Source: Nitrobacteraceae bacterium AZCC 2146 (lineage in GTDB: Bacteria > Pseudomonadota > Alphaproteobacteria > Rhizobiales > Xanthobacteraceae). Taken from it: 64,000 nucleotides of DNA. The translations under genes and the position numbers were made by a program. Below the pieces are notes generated by a model that saw nothing but the letters and a program-made list of their open reading frames with translations, ran no database searches and was not told the DNA's origin. Shown here piece by piece: positions 1-8,782 of this stretch. Location of the stretch: the NCBI GenBank assembly GCA_036924855.1, contig JBAGRP010000001.1, positions 3,720,001 to 3,784,000 on the forward strand, read 5' to 3'. Numbering within the stretch: the first letter of the stretch is position 1; every line of letters begins with the position of its first letter.

Positions 1-652
1 CCTTGATCATCTTCCAGAACGGCATGTTCGGATTGTTGCGATGCTTCGCCATGTTCACCGGCGTCATCTTGAACGGATAGGCCTGGAACTGGAACGAGCG
101 TTGACCTCCGAAGAAGGATTCCCGGCCGAGCGAATAAATCTCGGCGATCTGTTCGTCGGTCATCGCGTAGCAGCCGCGCGAGGAGCAATCCCCGTGCACC
201 ATCAGTTCAGAGCCGGTACGTCCCAGCGATTTGTCGAACGCATTGGGGAAACCGGTGTTGAACGAAAGGTAGTAGGCCGACTTCGGATTCATCTGCGCCG
301 GCGAGATCGCGTAGAAGCCCTCTGGCGCCTGGCGGTCGCCTTCCTTGACCTTGGGGCCGAGATCGCCGGACCAGCGGCAGATCGGATAGGTCTTCAGCAG
401 TGCGAACTGGCCTGAGCGCGTCTGCTTCCAGACTTCGAGCTCGGCCTCCTGCTTGAACAGCCGCACCAGCATCGGCGACTGCAGGTCCATGTCCTTGGCC
501 TGCATCTCGGCAACGAGCTTTTCCGGAACCGGCTTGTTGGCCTTGGCGTTGCTGGCGAGCGAAACTTCGTCGGTGTTGCATCCAGCCAGCGCAAGGCCTG
601 CTGCGAGCACAGCCGAAGTGATCAGCGCGCGAACGAGCGTGCGATTTATCAA
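1..652 (-). CDS. L,D-transpeptidase (YkuD/YafK-like) lipoprotein, 3' end cut by window edge
   Basis: A periplasmic enzyme expected to form 3-3 crosslinks in peptidoglycan or attach proteins to it. Reading leftwards from 652, the frame opens with a TTG (TTGATAAATCGC) 7 nt after a GGAG ribosome site. The N-terminus has a hydrophobic signal ending in LALAGC, a good lipobox, so it is probably lipid-anchored. Around residue 155-165 is HGDCSSRGCYAM, the catalytic HG..S.GC motif of the YkuD fold with its active-site cysteine. At least 217 residues are visible and the C-terminus lies beyond base 1. There is no ATG near the N-terminus, so ATG-only gene callers would miss or truncate this gene. Family assignment is strong; the exact reaction is inferred. 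Confidence 0.88.
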   Translation of the reverse strand, partial: MINRTLVRALITSAVLAAGLALAGCNTDEVSLASNAKANKPVPEKLVAEMQAKDMDLQSPMLVRLFKQEAELEVWKQTRSGQFALLKTYPICRWSGDLGPKVKEGDRQAPEGFYAISPAQMNPKSAYYLSFNTGFPNAFDKSLGRTGSELMVHGDCSSRGCYAMTDEQIAEIYSLGRESFFGGQRSFQFQAYPFKMTPVNMAKHRNNPNMPFWKMIK

Positions 653-1023
653 AGCGAAGCTCCGCAGCCGATGGGCAAATCTACCCCCAAAACAATCGTC
701 CACGCCCAAAGCCGTGAACGCAGAATATCCCCAAGTACCCCTGCTCGCAAGCCGAACGGCCGCGGCGCAGGGCTCCGGATACCCTTGGTCCTGAGACGTT
801 AAAACTTCGTGCCGGGCCGAATTGCGGCCGAAACCGCAGATTGGCGAAATAAAGGCAGGCGATTGCGGGCATGTTTAATAAATTGCCACCCGGCGCTGGG
901 CGCCAGCCCCTCCCCCGTCATTGCGAGCTCTGAGCGAAGCAATCCAGAAAGCCGCGAGCGCCGAAAGAACTGGATTGCTTCGTCGCAAGGGCTCCTCGCA
1001 ATGACGATAGGGACGGAGCCCCC
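653..1023. other. Gene-free stretch between L,D-transpeptidase and J-domain genes
   Basis: About 370 bases without a supported gene. It holds a palindromic dispersed repeat at 917-1005 (listed separately). The short reading frames here are not conserved-looking, and no RNA gene was recognised. The promoter of the leftward lipoprotein gene should lie just right of 652, but I see no clear -35/-10 pair. Confidence 0.6.
917..1005. repeat. Dispersed palindromic repeat, family A copy 1
   Basis: Outer arms GTCATTGCGAG and CTCGCAATGAC with inner arms GCAATCCAG and CTGGATTGC, giving a long interrupted hairpin of about 89 bases. Two further copies sit at 33699-33786 and 37988-38072. This resembles the REP-like elements scattered through Bradyrhizobium and Rhodopseudomonas chromosomes. 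All three copies lie between genes. Confidence 0.9.
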
Positions 1024-1680
1024 TCAGGAGCCGCGCACAACGGTCTTGAGGTAATTATACGCCTTGATGATCTCGATCAGCCGGTCCTCGGTGGAACGGT
1101 CGCCGCCATTGGCGTCGGGGTGGTGTTGTTTGACCAGCGCCTTGTAGGTCGACTTCACGGTTTCCAGGGTGGCGTCGGGACCCAGCCCCATCACCTGCAG
1201 CGCCTTGCGCTCGGCGTTGAAGATCTTGCGGGTTTCGGCCTTCGGCGCCTCCGCCTTGGCGCCCGGACCCGGTCGCCAGCGGTTGCGGCCGTTGAGTTCG
1301 CTGAACATCGCGAACGGATCGGCGGCGCCTTCCAGATCGGCCTCGGGGCTCTTGCCTTTGCCCTTGCTGCCGTTGGCGCCCATTTTCCAGGTCGGACGAT
1401 GGCCGGTCAGCGCGTCCTTCTGGTACTTCGCCACCGCGTCCAGGGTCATGCCGGAGAAGAAATTATACGACTGGTTGTATTCGCGGACATGGTTCAGGCA
1501 GAAGTGCCAGTATTCCTTGTCGTTGGTGCGGCCCTTGGGGGCGCGGTGCGGCCCCTTGTTCTTGCACTCGGGCCACTCGCACATCGCGGCTTCCTCGCGC
1601 GCGGCGGCCTGCTGCTTCGCGCTCAGCTTGTTGGGCTTGATGCGGATGCTGTCGAAGAATTTGGATGAGTCGATGGCCAT
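1024..1680 (-). CDS. J-domain (DnaJ-like) protein with N-terminal Cys cluster
   Basis: A 218-residue cytoplasmic co-chaperone-like protein. The J domain is at the C-terminus (about residues 160-218), with the HPD tripeptide in KQHHPDANGG that stimulates DnaK ATPase. The N-terminal half has CEWPEC near residue 34 and HFCLNH near residue 60, a Cys/His arrangement that could bind zinc. The middle is a flexible Lys/Gly-rich linker. It lacks the Gly/Phe region and four zinc repeats of true DnaJ, so it is a specialised J protein. It is divergent from bolA, a pairing seen in many rhizobia. The client is unknown. Confidence 0.9.
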   Translation of the reverse strand: MAIDSSKFFDSIRIKPNKLSAKQQAAAREEAAMCEWPECKNKGPHRAPKGRTNDKEYWHFCLNHVREYNQSYNFFSGMTLDAVAKYQKDALTGHRPTWKMGANGSKGKGKSPEADLEGAADPFAMFSELNGRNRWRPGPGAKAEAPKAETRKIFNAERKALQVMGLGPDATLETVKSTYKALVKQHHPDANGGDRSTEDRLIEIIKAYNYLKTVVRGS

Positions 1681-1800
1681 GGCTGACTATGACAACGCAA
1701 TGCAAAAAGCTTCAAGTCTTGACATTCGGATTACTCATCCTCGCTGTGCCGTGATGTCGGCAATTGACGGTTATGGGCCGAAAACGTTAAGCCGATCAGC

Positions 1801-2076
1801 ATGACAGTCAAAGACATCATTACAAAAAAACTGCACGATGCCTTCGCGCCCGAAAGCCTCGACGTGGTCGACGAATCGCATCTGCATGAGGGCCATGCTG
1901 GCCACAGGCCGGGCGGCGAGACGCATTTCAGGGTTTATATTGTATCGCAGTCCTTCGAAGGGAAGAGCCGGATCGACCGCCACCGCATGATCAACACGCT
2001 GCTGGCGGCGGAACTCGCAGGCCCCGTGCACGCGCTGGCGCTGAAACCGCAGACCCCGGCCGAAGCCGCGGGCTAA
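1801..2076 (+). CDS. BolA family protein
   Basis: A 91-residue cytoplasmic protein of the BolA/IbaG class, which partners monothiol glutaredoxins in Fe-S or iron handling and, in some members, binds DNA. The central stretch with HEGHAGH and the following THFRVYIVS segment match the BolA fold, including the conserved histidines. Length is normal for the family. Its stop codon overlaps the convergent CorC-like gene by 4 bases. The 120-base gap to the divergent J-domain gene must hold both promoters. Confidence 0.93.
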   Translation: MTVKDIITKKLHDAFAPESLDVVDESHLHEGHAGHRPGGETHFRVYIVSQSFEGKSRIDRHRMINTLLAAELAGPVHALALKPQTPAEAAG

Positions 2077-3377
2077 AACGCCGTTCCCGCCCGCGGTTTC
2101 TTCTCCACCGGTTCCGGTTCGCGCGGGATCGGGCCGATGCGCAACGCGGTGATGCGGTTGCGTTCGCGGCGCAGGACGCGGAAGCGGAAGCCGTGGAAGG
2201 TAAAACTCTGGCCGCGCTCGGGGATCGAGCGGGCTTCGTGGATCACGAGGCCGGCGACGGTGGTCGCCTCCTCGTCGGGCAGGTGCCAGTCCATGGCACG
2301 GTTGAGGTCGCGGATCGGGACCGAGCCATCGACCACCACGGAACCGTCGGGCTGGGCGCGGACGCCGGCGACTACCACGTCGTGCTCGTCGGAGATGTCG
2401 CCGACGATCTCTTCCAGAATGTCCTCCAGCGTCACCATGCCTTCGACTTCGCCGTATTCATCGACCACCAGCGCGAAATGGGTCTTGCGGCGGCGGAATG
2501 CCTTCAGCTGATCCGACACCGGCCGCATCTCCGGCACGAACCACGGCGGCAGCGCGATGGTCGAGACGTCGATCTTGCTCATGTCGCCGTCGCTGGCGCG
2601 GATCGCGCGCAGCAGATCCTTGGCGTGCAGCACACCGACGATGTTTTCCGGCTTGTCGCGCCACAAGGGAATCCGGGTGTATTCGGTGGCCAGCACCTCG
2701 CGCACCAGTTCCTCCGACGGCAGGTCGGCATTGATCATCACCATCTCGGTGCGATGGACCATGACGTCGGAGACCTGCAGCTCGTTGAGATCGAGCAGGC
2801 CGCCGAGCATGTCGCGGTCGGTCTTGGCGACGCCGCCCTCGTGGTGGATCAGGTCGACGGCGCTGCGCAGCCGTTCGGTCGGCGACAGCAGCGGCTGATT
2901 GTGGCCGATCTTGATGCCGAACATCCTCATCAGCGCCCGCACGATGAATTCGATCAGGGTGAGCAGCGGGCCAAATACCAGCACCATCACCTTCATCGGC
3001 CGTGCCACCAGCAGCGCCACCCGATCGGGCGCGTTGATGGCGATGGTCTTCGGCAGCACCTCGGCGAAGATCACCACCAGCACCGTCATCACGCCGGTGG
3101 CGTAGAGCACGCCGACGTCACCGAACCAGGCGGTGAATAGCCCGGTGGCCAGCGCGGAGGCGCCGATATTGGCGATGTTGTTGCCCAGCAGCAGCGCACC
3201 GATCATCCGCTCGCGCATCGCGAACAGGCGGGCGACCACGCCGGCCTCGCGGTTGCCCTGCTTGGTCAGCCTGTGCATGCTGGCGCGTGAAGCGCCCGTA
3301 AGCGCGGTCTCGCTGGCGGAGAAGAACGCCGACACCAGCAGGCAGCCGAGCACGATGAGAAACGCAATCCAGTCCAT
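2073..3377 (-). CDS. CNNM/CorC-type membrane protein (DUF21, CBS pair, CorC_HlyC domain)
   Basis: A 434-residue inner-membrane protein. Residues 1-170 form the DUF21 region with about four membrane helices, followed by a pair of CBS domains (about 195-320) and a C-terminal CorC_HlyC domain (about 335-420). Relatives are implicated in Mg2+/Co2+ efflux or membrane integrity; older annotations call them hemolysins, which is not supported here. Length and domain order are standard. It lies downstream of aroB on the same strand but is separated from it by a palindromic repeat, so it is probably transcribed separately. Confidence 0.92.
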   Translation of the reverse strand: MDWIAFLIVLGCLLVSAFFSASETALTGASRASMHRLTKQGNREAGVVARLFAMRERMIGALLLGNNIANIGASALATGLFTAWFGDVGVLYATGVMTVLVVIFAEVLPKTIAINAPDRVALLVARPMKVMVLVFGPLLTLIEFIVRALMRMFGIKIGHNQPLLSPTERLRSAVDLIHHEGGVAKTDRDMLGGLLDLNELQVSDVMVHRTEMVMINADLPSEELVREVLATEYTRIPLWRDKPENIVGVLHAKDLLRAIRASDGDMSKIDVSTIALPPWFVPEMRPVSDQLKAFRRRKTHFALVVDEYGEVEGMVTLEDILEEIVGDISDEHDVVVAGVRAQPDGSVVVDGSVPIRDLNRAMDWHLPDEEATTVAGLVIHEARSIPERGQSFTFHGFRFRVLRRERNRITALRIGPIPREPEPVEKKPRAGTAF

Positions 3378-3395
3378 GAACAGTCCGTTCGGTTG

Positions 3396-3499
3396 TCATT
3401 CCGGGGTGCTGGCGCATCCTTGCGTCAGCGACCCCGGAATCTCGATCATTGCGAGATTCCGGGTTCGCCGCGCGAAAACGCGCGCCGCCCCGGAATGAC
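3396..3499. repeat. Dispersed palindromic repeat, family B copy 1
   Basis: Arms GTCATTCCGGGG and CCCCGGAATGAC enclose a second nested palindrome (CCCGGAATCTCG / CGAGATTCCGGG). The related copy is at 9667-9790. It fills the gap between aroB and the CorC-like gene and could act as a transcription barrier between them. Confidence 0.88.
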
Positions 3500-3500
3500 G

Positions 3501-4652
3501 CTACATTTTGTTGGCGGCCAGTTTTCGCGCCAGAAAATCGTGAACGAGGGCGGGTTCGACATCACCAGCGATCACCGCCTGCCCCACCGCTTCCAGCAGG
3601 ATGAAGGTGAGCTTGCCGCGCTTGACCTTCTTGTCCTGCGCCATCAGGCCCATCAGCGCATCGGCGTCGGCGAGGCCTTCCTGGGTGAAGCCGGCGATAT
3701 CCTGCAGTCTGGTCGGCAGGCCCGCTTCAGCGAGGTGATGCTGCACGCGCGTCGCGTCGGCATCGGCGATCATGCCGAGCTGCGCGGACAACTGCGCCGC
3801 CAGCACCATGCCGACCGCAACGCCCTCGCCGTGGAACAGCCGGTCGGAGAAGCCGGTGGCGGCTTCCAGCGCGTGACCGAAGGTGTGGCCGAGATTGAGC
3901 AATGCGCGTTCGCCATTCTCGCGCTCGTCGCGCGCCACGATCGCCGCCTTGGCGCGGCACGAGGTGGCGATGGCGTGTTCCCGGGCGCTGCCGCCGCGCA
4001 CGATGTCGGAGTGGTTGGCCTCCAGCCAGGCGAAAAACGCGGCGTCGCCGAGCACGCCGTACTTTGCGAGCTCCGCATAGCCGGAGCGGAACTGCCGCGG
4101 CGACAGGGTATCGAGCACCGCGGTGTCGGCCACCACCAGAACGGGCTGATGAAATGCGCCGAGCAGGTTTTTCCCTTTCGGCGAATTGATCCCGGTCTTG
4201 CCGCCGACGGAGGAATCAACCTGCGCCAGCAACGAGGTCGGCACCTGCACGAAATCGACACCGCGACGCAGGATCGCCGCGGCGAAGCCGGCGAGATCGC
4301 CGACCACGCCGCCGCCCAGCGCAATGACCAGATCGTTGCGCTCGATTTTTGCAGCAATCAGCGCCTCGCTGACTTTCTCGAGTCCTGCATAGCTCTTCGA
4401 GCCCTCGCCTTCCTCGACCACGATGTGCGAGGTGGCGATGCCCGCTTCCGCCAATGAGGCCTCGGTCGCCTTGAGCCAATGCTTCGCCACGGTGCGGTCG
4501 GTGACGATGGCGGTGCGCACGCCGGGGCGCAAAGCGGCAATGCGCGCACCGAGCGACGGCAGCACATCGCGGCCGATGATGATGTCATAGGTGCGGTCGC
4601 CGAGCGCGACGTCCACCGTGATCGGATCGGAATGTTTCAGCGGCGCGGTCAT
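3501..4652 (-). CDS. aroB: 3-dehydroquinate synthase
   Basis: Second step of the shikimate pathway: converts DAHP to 3-dehydroquinate using NAD+ and a divalent metal, in the cytoplasm. The 383-residue protein shows the NAD-binding stretch ALGGGVVGDLAGF, the active-site run QVDSSVGGKTGIN, and the metal-binding LNLGHTFGHALE histidines. Length is normal. The ATG overlaps the aroK stop codon by 4 bases, so the two are translationally coupled in an aroK-aroB operon. Confidence 0.98.
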   Translation of the reverse strand: MTAPLKHSDPITVDVALGDRTYDIIIGRDVLPSLGARIAALRPGVRTAIVTDRTVAKHWLKATEASLAEAGIATSHIVVEEGEGSKSYAGLEKVSEALIAAKIERNDLVIALGGGVVGDLAGFAAAILRRGVDFVQVPTSLLAQVDSSVGGKTGINSPKGKNLLGAFHQPVLVVADTAVLDTLSPRQFRSGYAELAKYGVLGDAAFFAWLEANHSDIVRGGSAREHAIATSCRAKAAIVARDERENGERALLNLGHTFGHALEAATGFSDRLFHGEGVAVGMVLAAQLSAQLGMIADADATRVQHHLAEAGLPTRLQDIAGFTQEGLADADALMGLMAQDKKVKRGKLTFILLEAVGQAVIAGDVEPALVHDFLARKLAANKM

Positions 4653-5290
4653 AGGATCGGGCTCAAGGGATCGCCTGTCGGTTCGGAGATGGCGGACGCC
4701 GCGCGCGGCCGGAAGATGTGCTCATGCAGCGCGATGATGCTTTCGTCGACGATCTTCTCATGCGGCACGTCGCGGGAATCGATGGTGATGTCGGTCTGCT
4801 CATAGACCGGATGCCGCGCCTCGATCAGCCGGGCGATGACGGCGGCGGGATCGGCTGTCTTCAGCAGCGGCCGGTCGGCGCGGCGCCTGACCCTTCGCAG
4901 GATCACATCGGCATCGGCCTTCAGCCACACCGAGATCGCCTTGTCGCGGATCCGGGCGCGGGTGTCCTCGCGCATGAAGGCGCCGCCGCCGGTGGCCAGC
5001 AGGATCGGCCCGCCCTCCAGCAGCCGGGCGATCACCCGGGCCTCGCCGTCGCGGAAATGCGGCTCGCCATGGACCTCGAAGATGTCCGGGATCGACATCC
5101 CCGCGGCCGCCTCGATCTCGTTGTCGGCGTCGATGAAGGGCAGCCCCAGCCGCAAAGCCATGCGCCGGCCGATGGTCGATTTGCCCGCCCCCATCATCCC
5201 GACCAGCACGACCGAGCGCTTTCCCAGGGCGGCGACGATCGCGGCCTCCTGGGATGTGCTGGCGCTGGCCGGCGAGACGGTTTCGGACAT
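4649..5290 (-). CDS. aroK: Shikimate kinase
   Basis: Phosphorylates shikimate at the 3-hydroxyl with ATP, two steps after AroB. The P-loop GMMGAGKST is at about residue 31, the shikimate-binding DAD follows in FIDADNEIE, and the second substrate loop is ATGGGAF. I start at 5290 (MSETVSPAS) because AGGTG lies 5 bases upstream; a start 42 bases earlier is possible but has no ribosome site. Length is 213 residues, with a short N-terminal extension common in rhizobia. First gene of the aroK-aroB operon. Confidence 0.96.
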   Translation of the reverse strand: MSETVSPASASTSQEAAIVAALGKRSVVLVGMMGAGKSTIGRRMALRLGLPFIDADNEIEAAAGMSIPDIFEVHGEPHFRDGEARVIARLLEGGPILLATGGGAFMREDTRARIRDKAISVWLKADADVILRRVRRRADRPLLKTADPAAVIARLIEARHPVYEQTDITIDSRDVPHEKIVDESIIALHEHIFRPRAASAISEPTGDPLSPIL

Positions 5291-5475
5291 TAAAACACCT
5301 GCAAAATCAATCGGGCGGCCAAAGGAATGCAAGGGATTGCCGCATTTGTGTCACCTATACTACCCCCACCGACGGCGTTGCCAGCAACTCTTGCAATCTG
5401 TATCCGAACAAGGTGGCCGTCCCGGCGGGTCGCGCCGCGCCTCCACCCGCAACATGGCCGCCCTGAGTCCCAGAT

Positions 5476-5622
5476 ATGCCCAGCCTGTTCCGCTTTCTGA
5501 CGGTCGTCGCGGTGATCGCGGGGGTCGTCTATGGCGTGATTTTCGCGCTGGCCAATTTCGTCAACCCGAAGCCGCGGGAAATGACCGTGACCATCCAGCC
5601 GGACAAGTTTCTCAAGAAATAG
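5476..5622 (+). CDS. Small single-pass membrane protein upstream of xerD
   Basis: A 48-residue reading frame starting MPSLFRFLTVVAV. Residues 5-27 form one hydrophobic helix, and the C-terminal half is polar and basic, ending in FLKK. It ends 16 bases before the xerD ATG on the same strand, so the two are probably co-transcribed. It is shorter than common gene-calling cut-offs. I recall similar unannotated peptides before xerD in Bradyrhizobium, but that is memory only. Function unknown. Confidence 0.7.
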   Translation: MPSLFRFLTVVAVIAGVVYGVIFALANFVNPKPREMTVTIQPDKFLKK

Positions 5623-5638
5623 CCGTTAGGTTGGGCCC

Positions 5639-6598
5639 ATGAGCACCAGCAGCACCCCCGACGCCCGCCTTTCCAGCCTGTTCCTCGACATGCTGGCGGC
5701 GGAACAGGGCGCCGGCGACAACACGCTGGACGCCTATCGCCGCGACCTCGAGGATTTCAGCGAATTCGCCGGGCGCGCCAAATCCGGCTTCGCTGCCGCC
5801 GACACCCAGCTGCTGCGCGACTATCTCGAAGATCTCGATTCGCGCGGCTTCAAGTCCACCACGGTGGCGCGGCGGCTCTCCGCGCTGCGGCATCTGTTTC
5901 GCTTCCTGCTCAACGAGCGCGTTCGGTCGGACGATCCTGCCGCGATCCTGTCCGGCCCGAAGCGCGGCCGTAGCCTGCCGAAGGTATTATCGATATCCGA
6001 CGTCGACCGCATGCTGGTGCATGCCAAGACGCTGACGCAAAATCCGGAAACGCCGGCGCAGCAGCGGCTGCGCGATGCCCGGCTGTATTGCCTGCTCGAA
6101 GTGCTCTACGCCACCGGCCTGCGGGTGTCCGAACTGGTGTCGCTGCCGTTGTCGGCAGCGCGGCGCGACGCCCGCATGATCGTGGTGCGCGGCAAGGGCA
6201 ACAAGGAGCGGCTGGTGCCGCTCAACGAGACCGCCAAGCAGGCGATGGCGGATTATCTTGCCGCGATGGCCGAGCTGCAGCGCGAGCAGCCGAAGAAATC
6301 GGCGGTCTCAAAATGGCTGTTCCCGTCTTTCGGCGAGAGCGGCCACCTGACCCGGCAGCATTTTGCCCGCGACCTCAAGGAACTTGCTGCGGCGTCAGGA
6401 ATATCGCCTCGCCTCGTCAGCCCGCATGTGCTGCGCCACGCCTTCGCCAGTCACCTGCTGCATAACGGCGCCGACCTGCGCATCGTGCAGACGCTGCTGG
6501 GCCATACCGACATCTCGACGACGCAGATCTACACCCATGTGGTCGAAGAGCGGCTGAAGAGCCTGGTCCGCGACCTGCATCCGCTGGCGGAGAAGTAG
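5639..6598 (+). CDS. xerD: Site-specific tyrosine recombinase XerD
   Basis: Resolves chromosome dimers at dif together with XerC during segregation. It is 319 residues, with an N-terminal SAM-like core-binding domain (about 10-95) and a C-terminal catalytic domain. The active-site residues are visible: Arg in ATGLRVSEL, the HVLRHAF His/Arg pair, LLGHTD histidine and the Tyr nucleophile in TTQIYTHV. The neighbourhood with aroK-aroB divergent is typical of alphaproteobacteria, which favours chromosomal XerD over a phage integrase. Confidence 0.95.
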   Translation: MSTSSTPDARLSSLFLDMLAAEQGAGDNTLDAYRRDLEDFSEFAGRAKSGFAAADTQLLRDYLEDLDSRGFKSTTVARRLSALRHLFRFLLNERVRSDDPAAILSGPKRGRSLPKVLSISDVDRMLVHAKTLTQNPETPAQQRLRDARLYCLLEVLYATGLRVSELVSLPLSAARRDARMIVVRGKGNKERLVPLNETAKQAMADYLAAMAELQREQPKKSAVSKWLFPSFGESGHLTRQHFARDLKELAAASGISPRLVSPHVLRHAFASHLLHNGADLRIVQTLLGHTDISTTQIYTHVVEERLKSLVRDLHPLAEK

Positions 6599-6612
6599 GT
6601 GCCCACTCTCAG

Positions 6613-6663
6613 GAGTCGTCCCCGCCGCGCGCACGCCTTCGGCGTGCTAGGCGGGGACGACTC
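6613..6663. repeat. Palindromic repeat, family C copy 1 (possible terminator)
   Basis: Arms GAGTCGTCCCCGCC and GGCGGGGACGACTC (14 bp, perfect) around an inner hairpin GCACGCC-TTC-GGCGTGC. It lies between the convergent xerD and methyltransferase genes. There is no T-run. Related copies are at 41203-41318 and 52629-52716. Confidence 0.85.
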
Positions 6664-6677
6664 GTGGAAGGGCCGGC

Positions 6678-7454
6678 TCAGCGCGGCTGCGGATGGACGT
6701 CGTGCATGTCAGCATCGTCGTCGCGCTGCAGCGACGAGGGCACCAGCACCGGCTGCAGCGCGGGAATCAGCCGCGTGCGTTCGCGATGCGCGGGAATGGC
6801 GCGATAGACCTGCTTGGTGGCCTCGACGATGTGCACGCCGGCGAACGGCAGCGCCATCGCCGCGCCCAGCCGTTCCCAGACCATCGCCGAGCGCAGGAAC
6901 CAGCCAACGCCGAACGGCGGCATGAACAGCGCCTCGCTCCACGCCGTCGGGGTGAACCAGGTCTGCCGCAGCAATTGCGTGATCTGCGACCGCGAATAGG
7001 GCCGGCCATGGCCGAACGGCGTGTTGTCGGTGCGGGTCCAGACGCCTCTGCGATTCGGGATGATCGCCATCAGCCGGCCGGACGGCGCCAGCACCCGCCA
7101 GATCTCGCGCAGCAGGCCCTCGGGATCGTCGGACATTTCCAGCGCGTGGACCAGCAGGATGCGGTCGACGGCGGCATCCGGCAGCGGCAGCGAGAATTCA
7201 TCGACCAGGGTGGCCAGCGCCGGCTTGGCGGTCGGCCATTTCAGCACCCCCTGCGCCGCCGGCATGAAGGCGATGCAGCGTTCGCAATTCTCGCGGAACA
7301 GGCCGAGATAGGGCGTGGGATAGCCCAGCCCGAGCACGCGCTGGCCCTCCGCATCCGGCCAGCGGGCGTGAATGCCGCGGTTGATCAGCCGCCGCGCCAC
7401 GATGCCGAGGCGGCGTGAATAGAAGTCCCGGAGGTCGATCACGTCGATGGTCAT
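6678..7454 (-). CDS. Class I SAM-dependent methyltransferase
   Basis: A 258-residue cytoplasmic protein with a Rossmann methyltransferase fold: glycine motif VLGLGYPTPYL at about residue 38, and the motif IV-VI region around VHALEMSDDPEGLL and RVLAPSGRLMAIIPNR. Substrate unknown. The ATG at 7454 begins MTIDVIDLRDFY; a much longer upstream reading frame is rejected because it runs antisense into gloB. Divergent from gloB with about 110 bases between, an arrangement common in rhizobia. Confidence 0.87.
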   Translation of the reverse strand: MTIDVIDLRDFYSRRLGIVARRLINRGIHARWPDAEGQRVLGLGYPTPYLGLFRENCERCIAFMPAAQGVLKWPTAKPALATLVDEFSLPLPDAAVDRILLVHALEMSDDPEGLLREIWRVLAPSGRLMAIIPNRRGVWTRTDNTPFGHGRPYSRSQITQLLRQTWFTPTAWSEALFMPPFGVGWFLRSAMVWERLGAAMALPFAGVHIVEATKQVYRAIPAHRERTRLIPALQPVLVPSSLQRDDDADMHDVHPQPR

Positions 7455-7565
7455 GGTTAGATTTCTACCACGTCGCGGGGTTCCGAGATGCCCCGAATCT
7501 CGCATTGCCGAGGCAGCGTTAACGCCATATGTCAGAGCTGCATCGTTCAGGATCCCGGAGATATC

Positions 7566-8333
7566 ATGGCCGCCGAAATTCGCCTGTTCCCCTGCCTTTC
7601 CGACAATTTCGGTTACCTGATCCACGACCCGCAGAGCAGAGCCACTGCGGCGATCGACGCGCCCGAGGCCGGCCCGATCCTCAAGGTACTGCAGCGCGAG
7701 GGCTGGAAGCTCACCGACATCCTGGTCACGCATCACCACGCCGACCATGTCGGCGGCATTGCCGAGTTGAAGCAGACCTATGACTGCCGGGTCACCGCGC
7801 CCTACGACCAGACGGCTGCGATTCCGCTGGTCGATGTCCGCGTCGGCGAGGGCGATACCGTGCAGGTCGGCGCGCTGATCGCACGGGTGCTGGAAACGCC
7901 GGGCCATACGCTCGATCACATCTCCTACGTGTTCGACAGCGAGCTGGCGCTGTTCGCCGCCGATACGCTGTTCTCGATCGGCTGCGGCCGGGTGTTCGAG
8001 GGCACCTATCCGATGATGTGGCAGTCGCTCAAGAAGCTGCGCGCTTTGCCCGACGATTACCGGCTGTATTGCGGCCATGAATACACCGCCGCCAACGTCA
8101 AATTCGCGCTCGGCATCGAACCGGACAATGCCGCGCTGAAGGCCCGTGCGGAAGAAGTGACGCGGCTGCGCGCGGCCAACAAGCCGACGATCCCCGTGCT
8201 GCTCGGCGACGAGAAGAAGGCCAACGTGTTTTTGCGCGCGGATGAGCCTTCGGTGGCCGCGGCGGTGCGGCTGAAGGGGTTCAGCGCCGAAGAGGTGTTC
8301 GGCGAATTGCGCGAACGCAAGAACAAGTCCTGA
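7566..8333 (+). CDS. gloB: Hydroxyacylglutathione hydrolase (glyoxalase II)
   Basis: Hydrolyses S-lactoylglutathione to lactate and glutathione, the second step of methylglyoxal detoxification. At 255 residues it has the usual length. The metal site THHHADHVGG is at about residue 57, with further ligands in ETPGHTLDH, FAADTLFS and YCGHEYT. The start at 7566 has GGAG 5 bases upstream. Its stop codon shares a base with the next start (TGATG), coupling it to the cupin gene. Confidence 0.97.
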   Translation: MAAEIRLFPCLSDNFGYLIHDPQSRATAAIDAPEAGPILKVLQREGWKLTDILVTHHHADHVGGIAELKQTYDCRVTAPYDQTAAIPLVDVRVGEGDTVQVGALIARVLETPGHTLDHISYVFDSELALFAADTLFSIGCGRVFEGTYPMMWQSLKKLRALPDDYRLYCGHEYTAANVKFALGIEPDNAALKARAEEVTRLRAANKPTIPVLLGDEKKANVFLRADEPSVAAAVRLKGFSAEEVFGELRERKNKS

Positions 8334-8782
8334 TGGCCGGGCAATCGCCCCAGCCAGCGCCCGGCGCAGCCGAAATCATCGCACGGCTGGAGCTTAAGCC
8401 GCATCCCGAAGGCGGATACTATCGCGAGACGTTTCGCGATAGCCGCGCCGATGCCAATGGGCGTTCGGCGTCCACCGCGATCTACTTCCTGCTGGCACGC
8501 CATGAGCGCTCGCACTGGCACCGCATCGACGCGGTCGAGGTCTGGCATTACTATGCCGGCAGTGTGCTGACGCTGGAAATCGCCGACGATCGTGGCGCGC
8601 GCGTGGTCAGGCTCGGCCCCAATCTCGCCGCCGGCGAACAGCCGCAAGCGATCGTCCCGCCGCACGCCTGGCAGGCCGCCTCCACCACCGGCGACTGGAC
8701 GCTGGTCGGCTGCACCGTCGCGCCGGGATTCGATTTCGCGACGTTCGAGCTGGCGCCGAAGGGCTGGGAGCCTTCGGGCTAG
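8333..8782 (+). CDS. Cupin-fold protein (DUF985 family)
   Basis: A 149-residue protein with the DUF985 signature LKPHPEGGYYRETF near the N-terminus, followed by HWHRIDAVEVWHYY, the first cupin metal/ligand motif. The family is a single-domain cupin whose enzymatic role is unsettled. Coupled to gloB by a 1-base overlap, so it may be co-expressed with methylglyoxal detoxification. Its 3' end overlaps the convergent transporter by 4 bases. Confidence 0.9.
   Translation: MAGQSPQPAPGAAEIIARLELKPHPEGGYYRETFRDSRADANGRSASTAIYFLLARHERSHWHRIDAVEVWHYYAGSVLTLEIADDRGARVVRLGPNLAAGEQPQAIVPPHAWQAASTTGDWTLVGCTVAPGFDFATFELAPKGWEPSG

Noticed and set aside
2193..3140. 315-residue + strand open frame
   Set aside because: Antisense to the CNNM/CorC gene; no family pattern, a GC-skew shadow.
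7455..8078. Extension of the methyltransferase frame to 8078
   Set aside because: It would run antisense through gloB and adds no domain; the ATG at 7454 fits the family.
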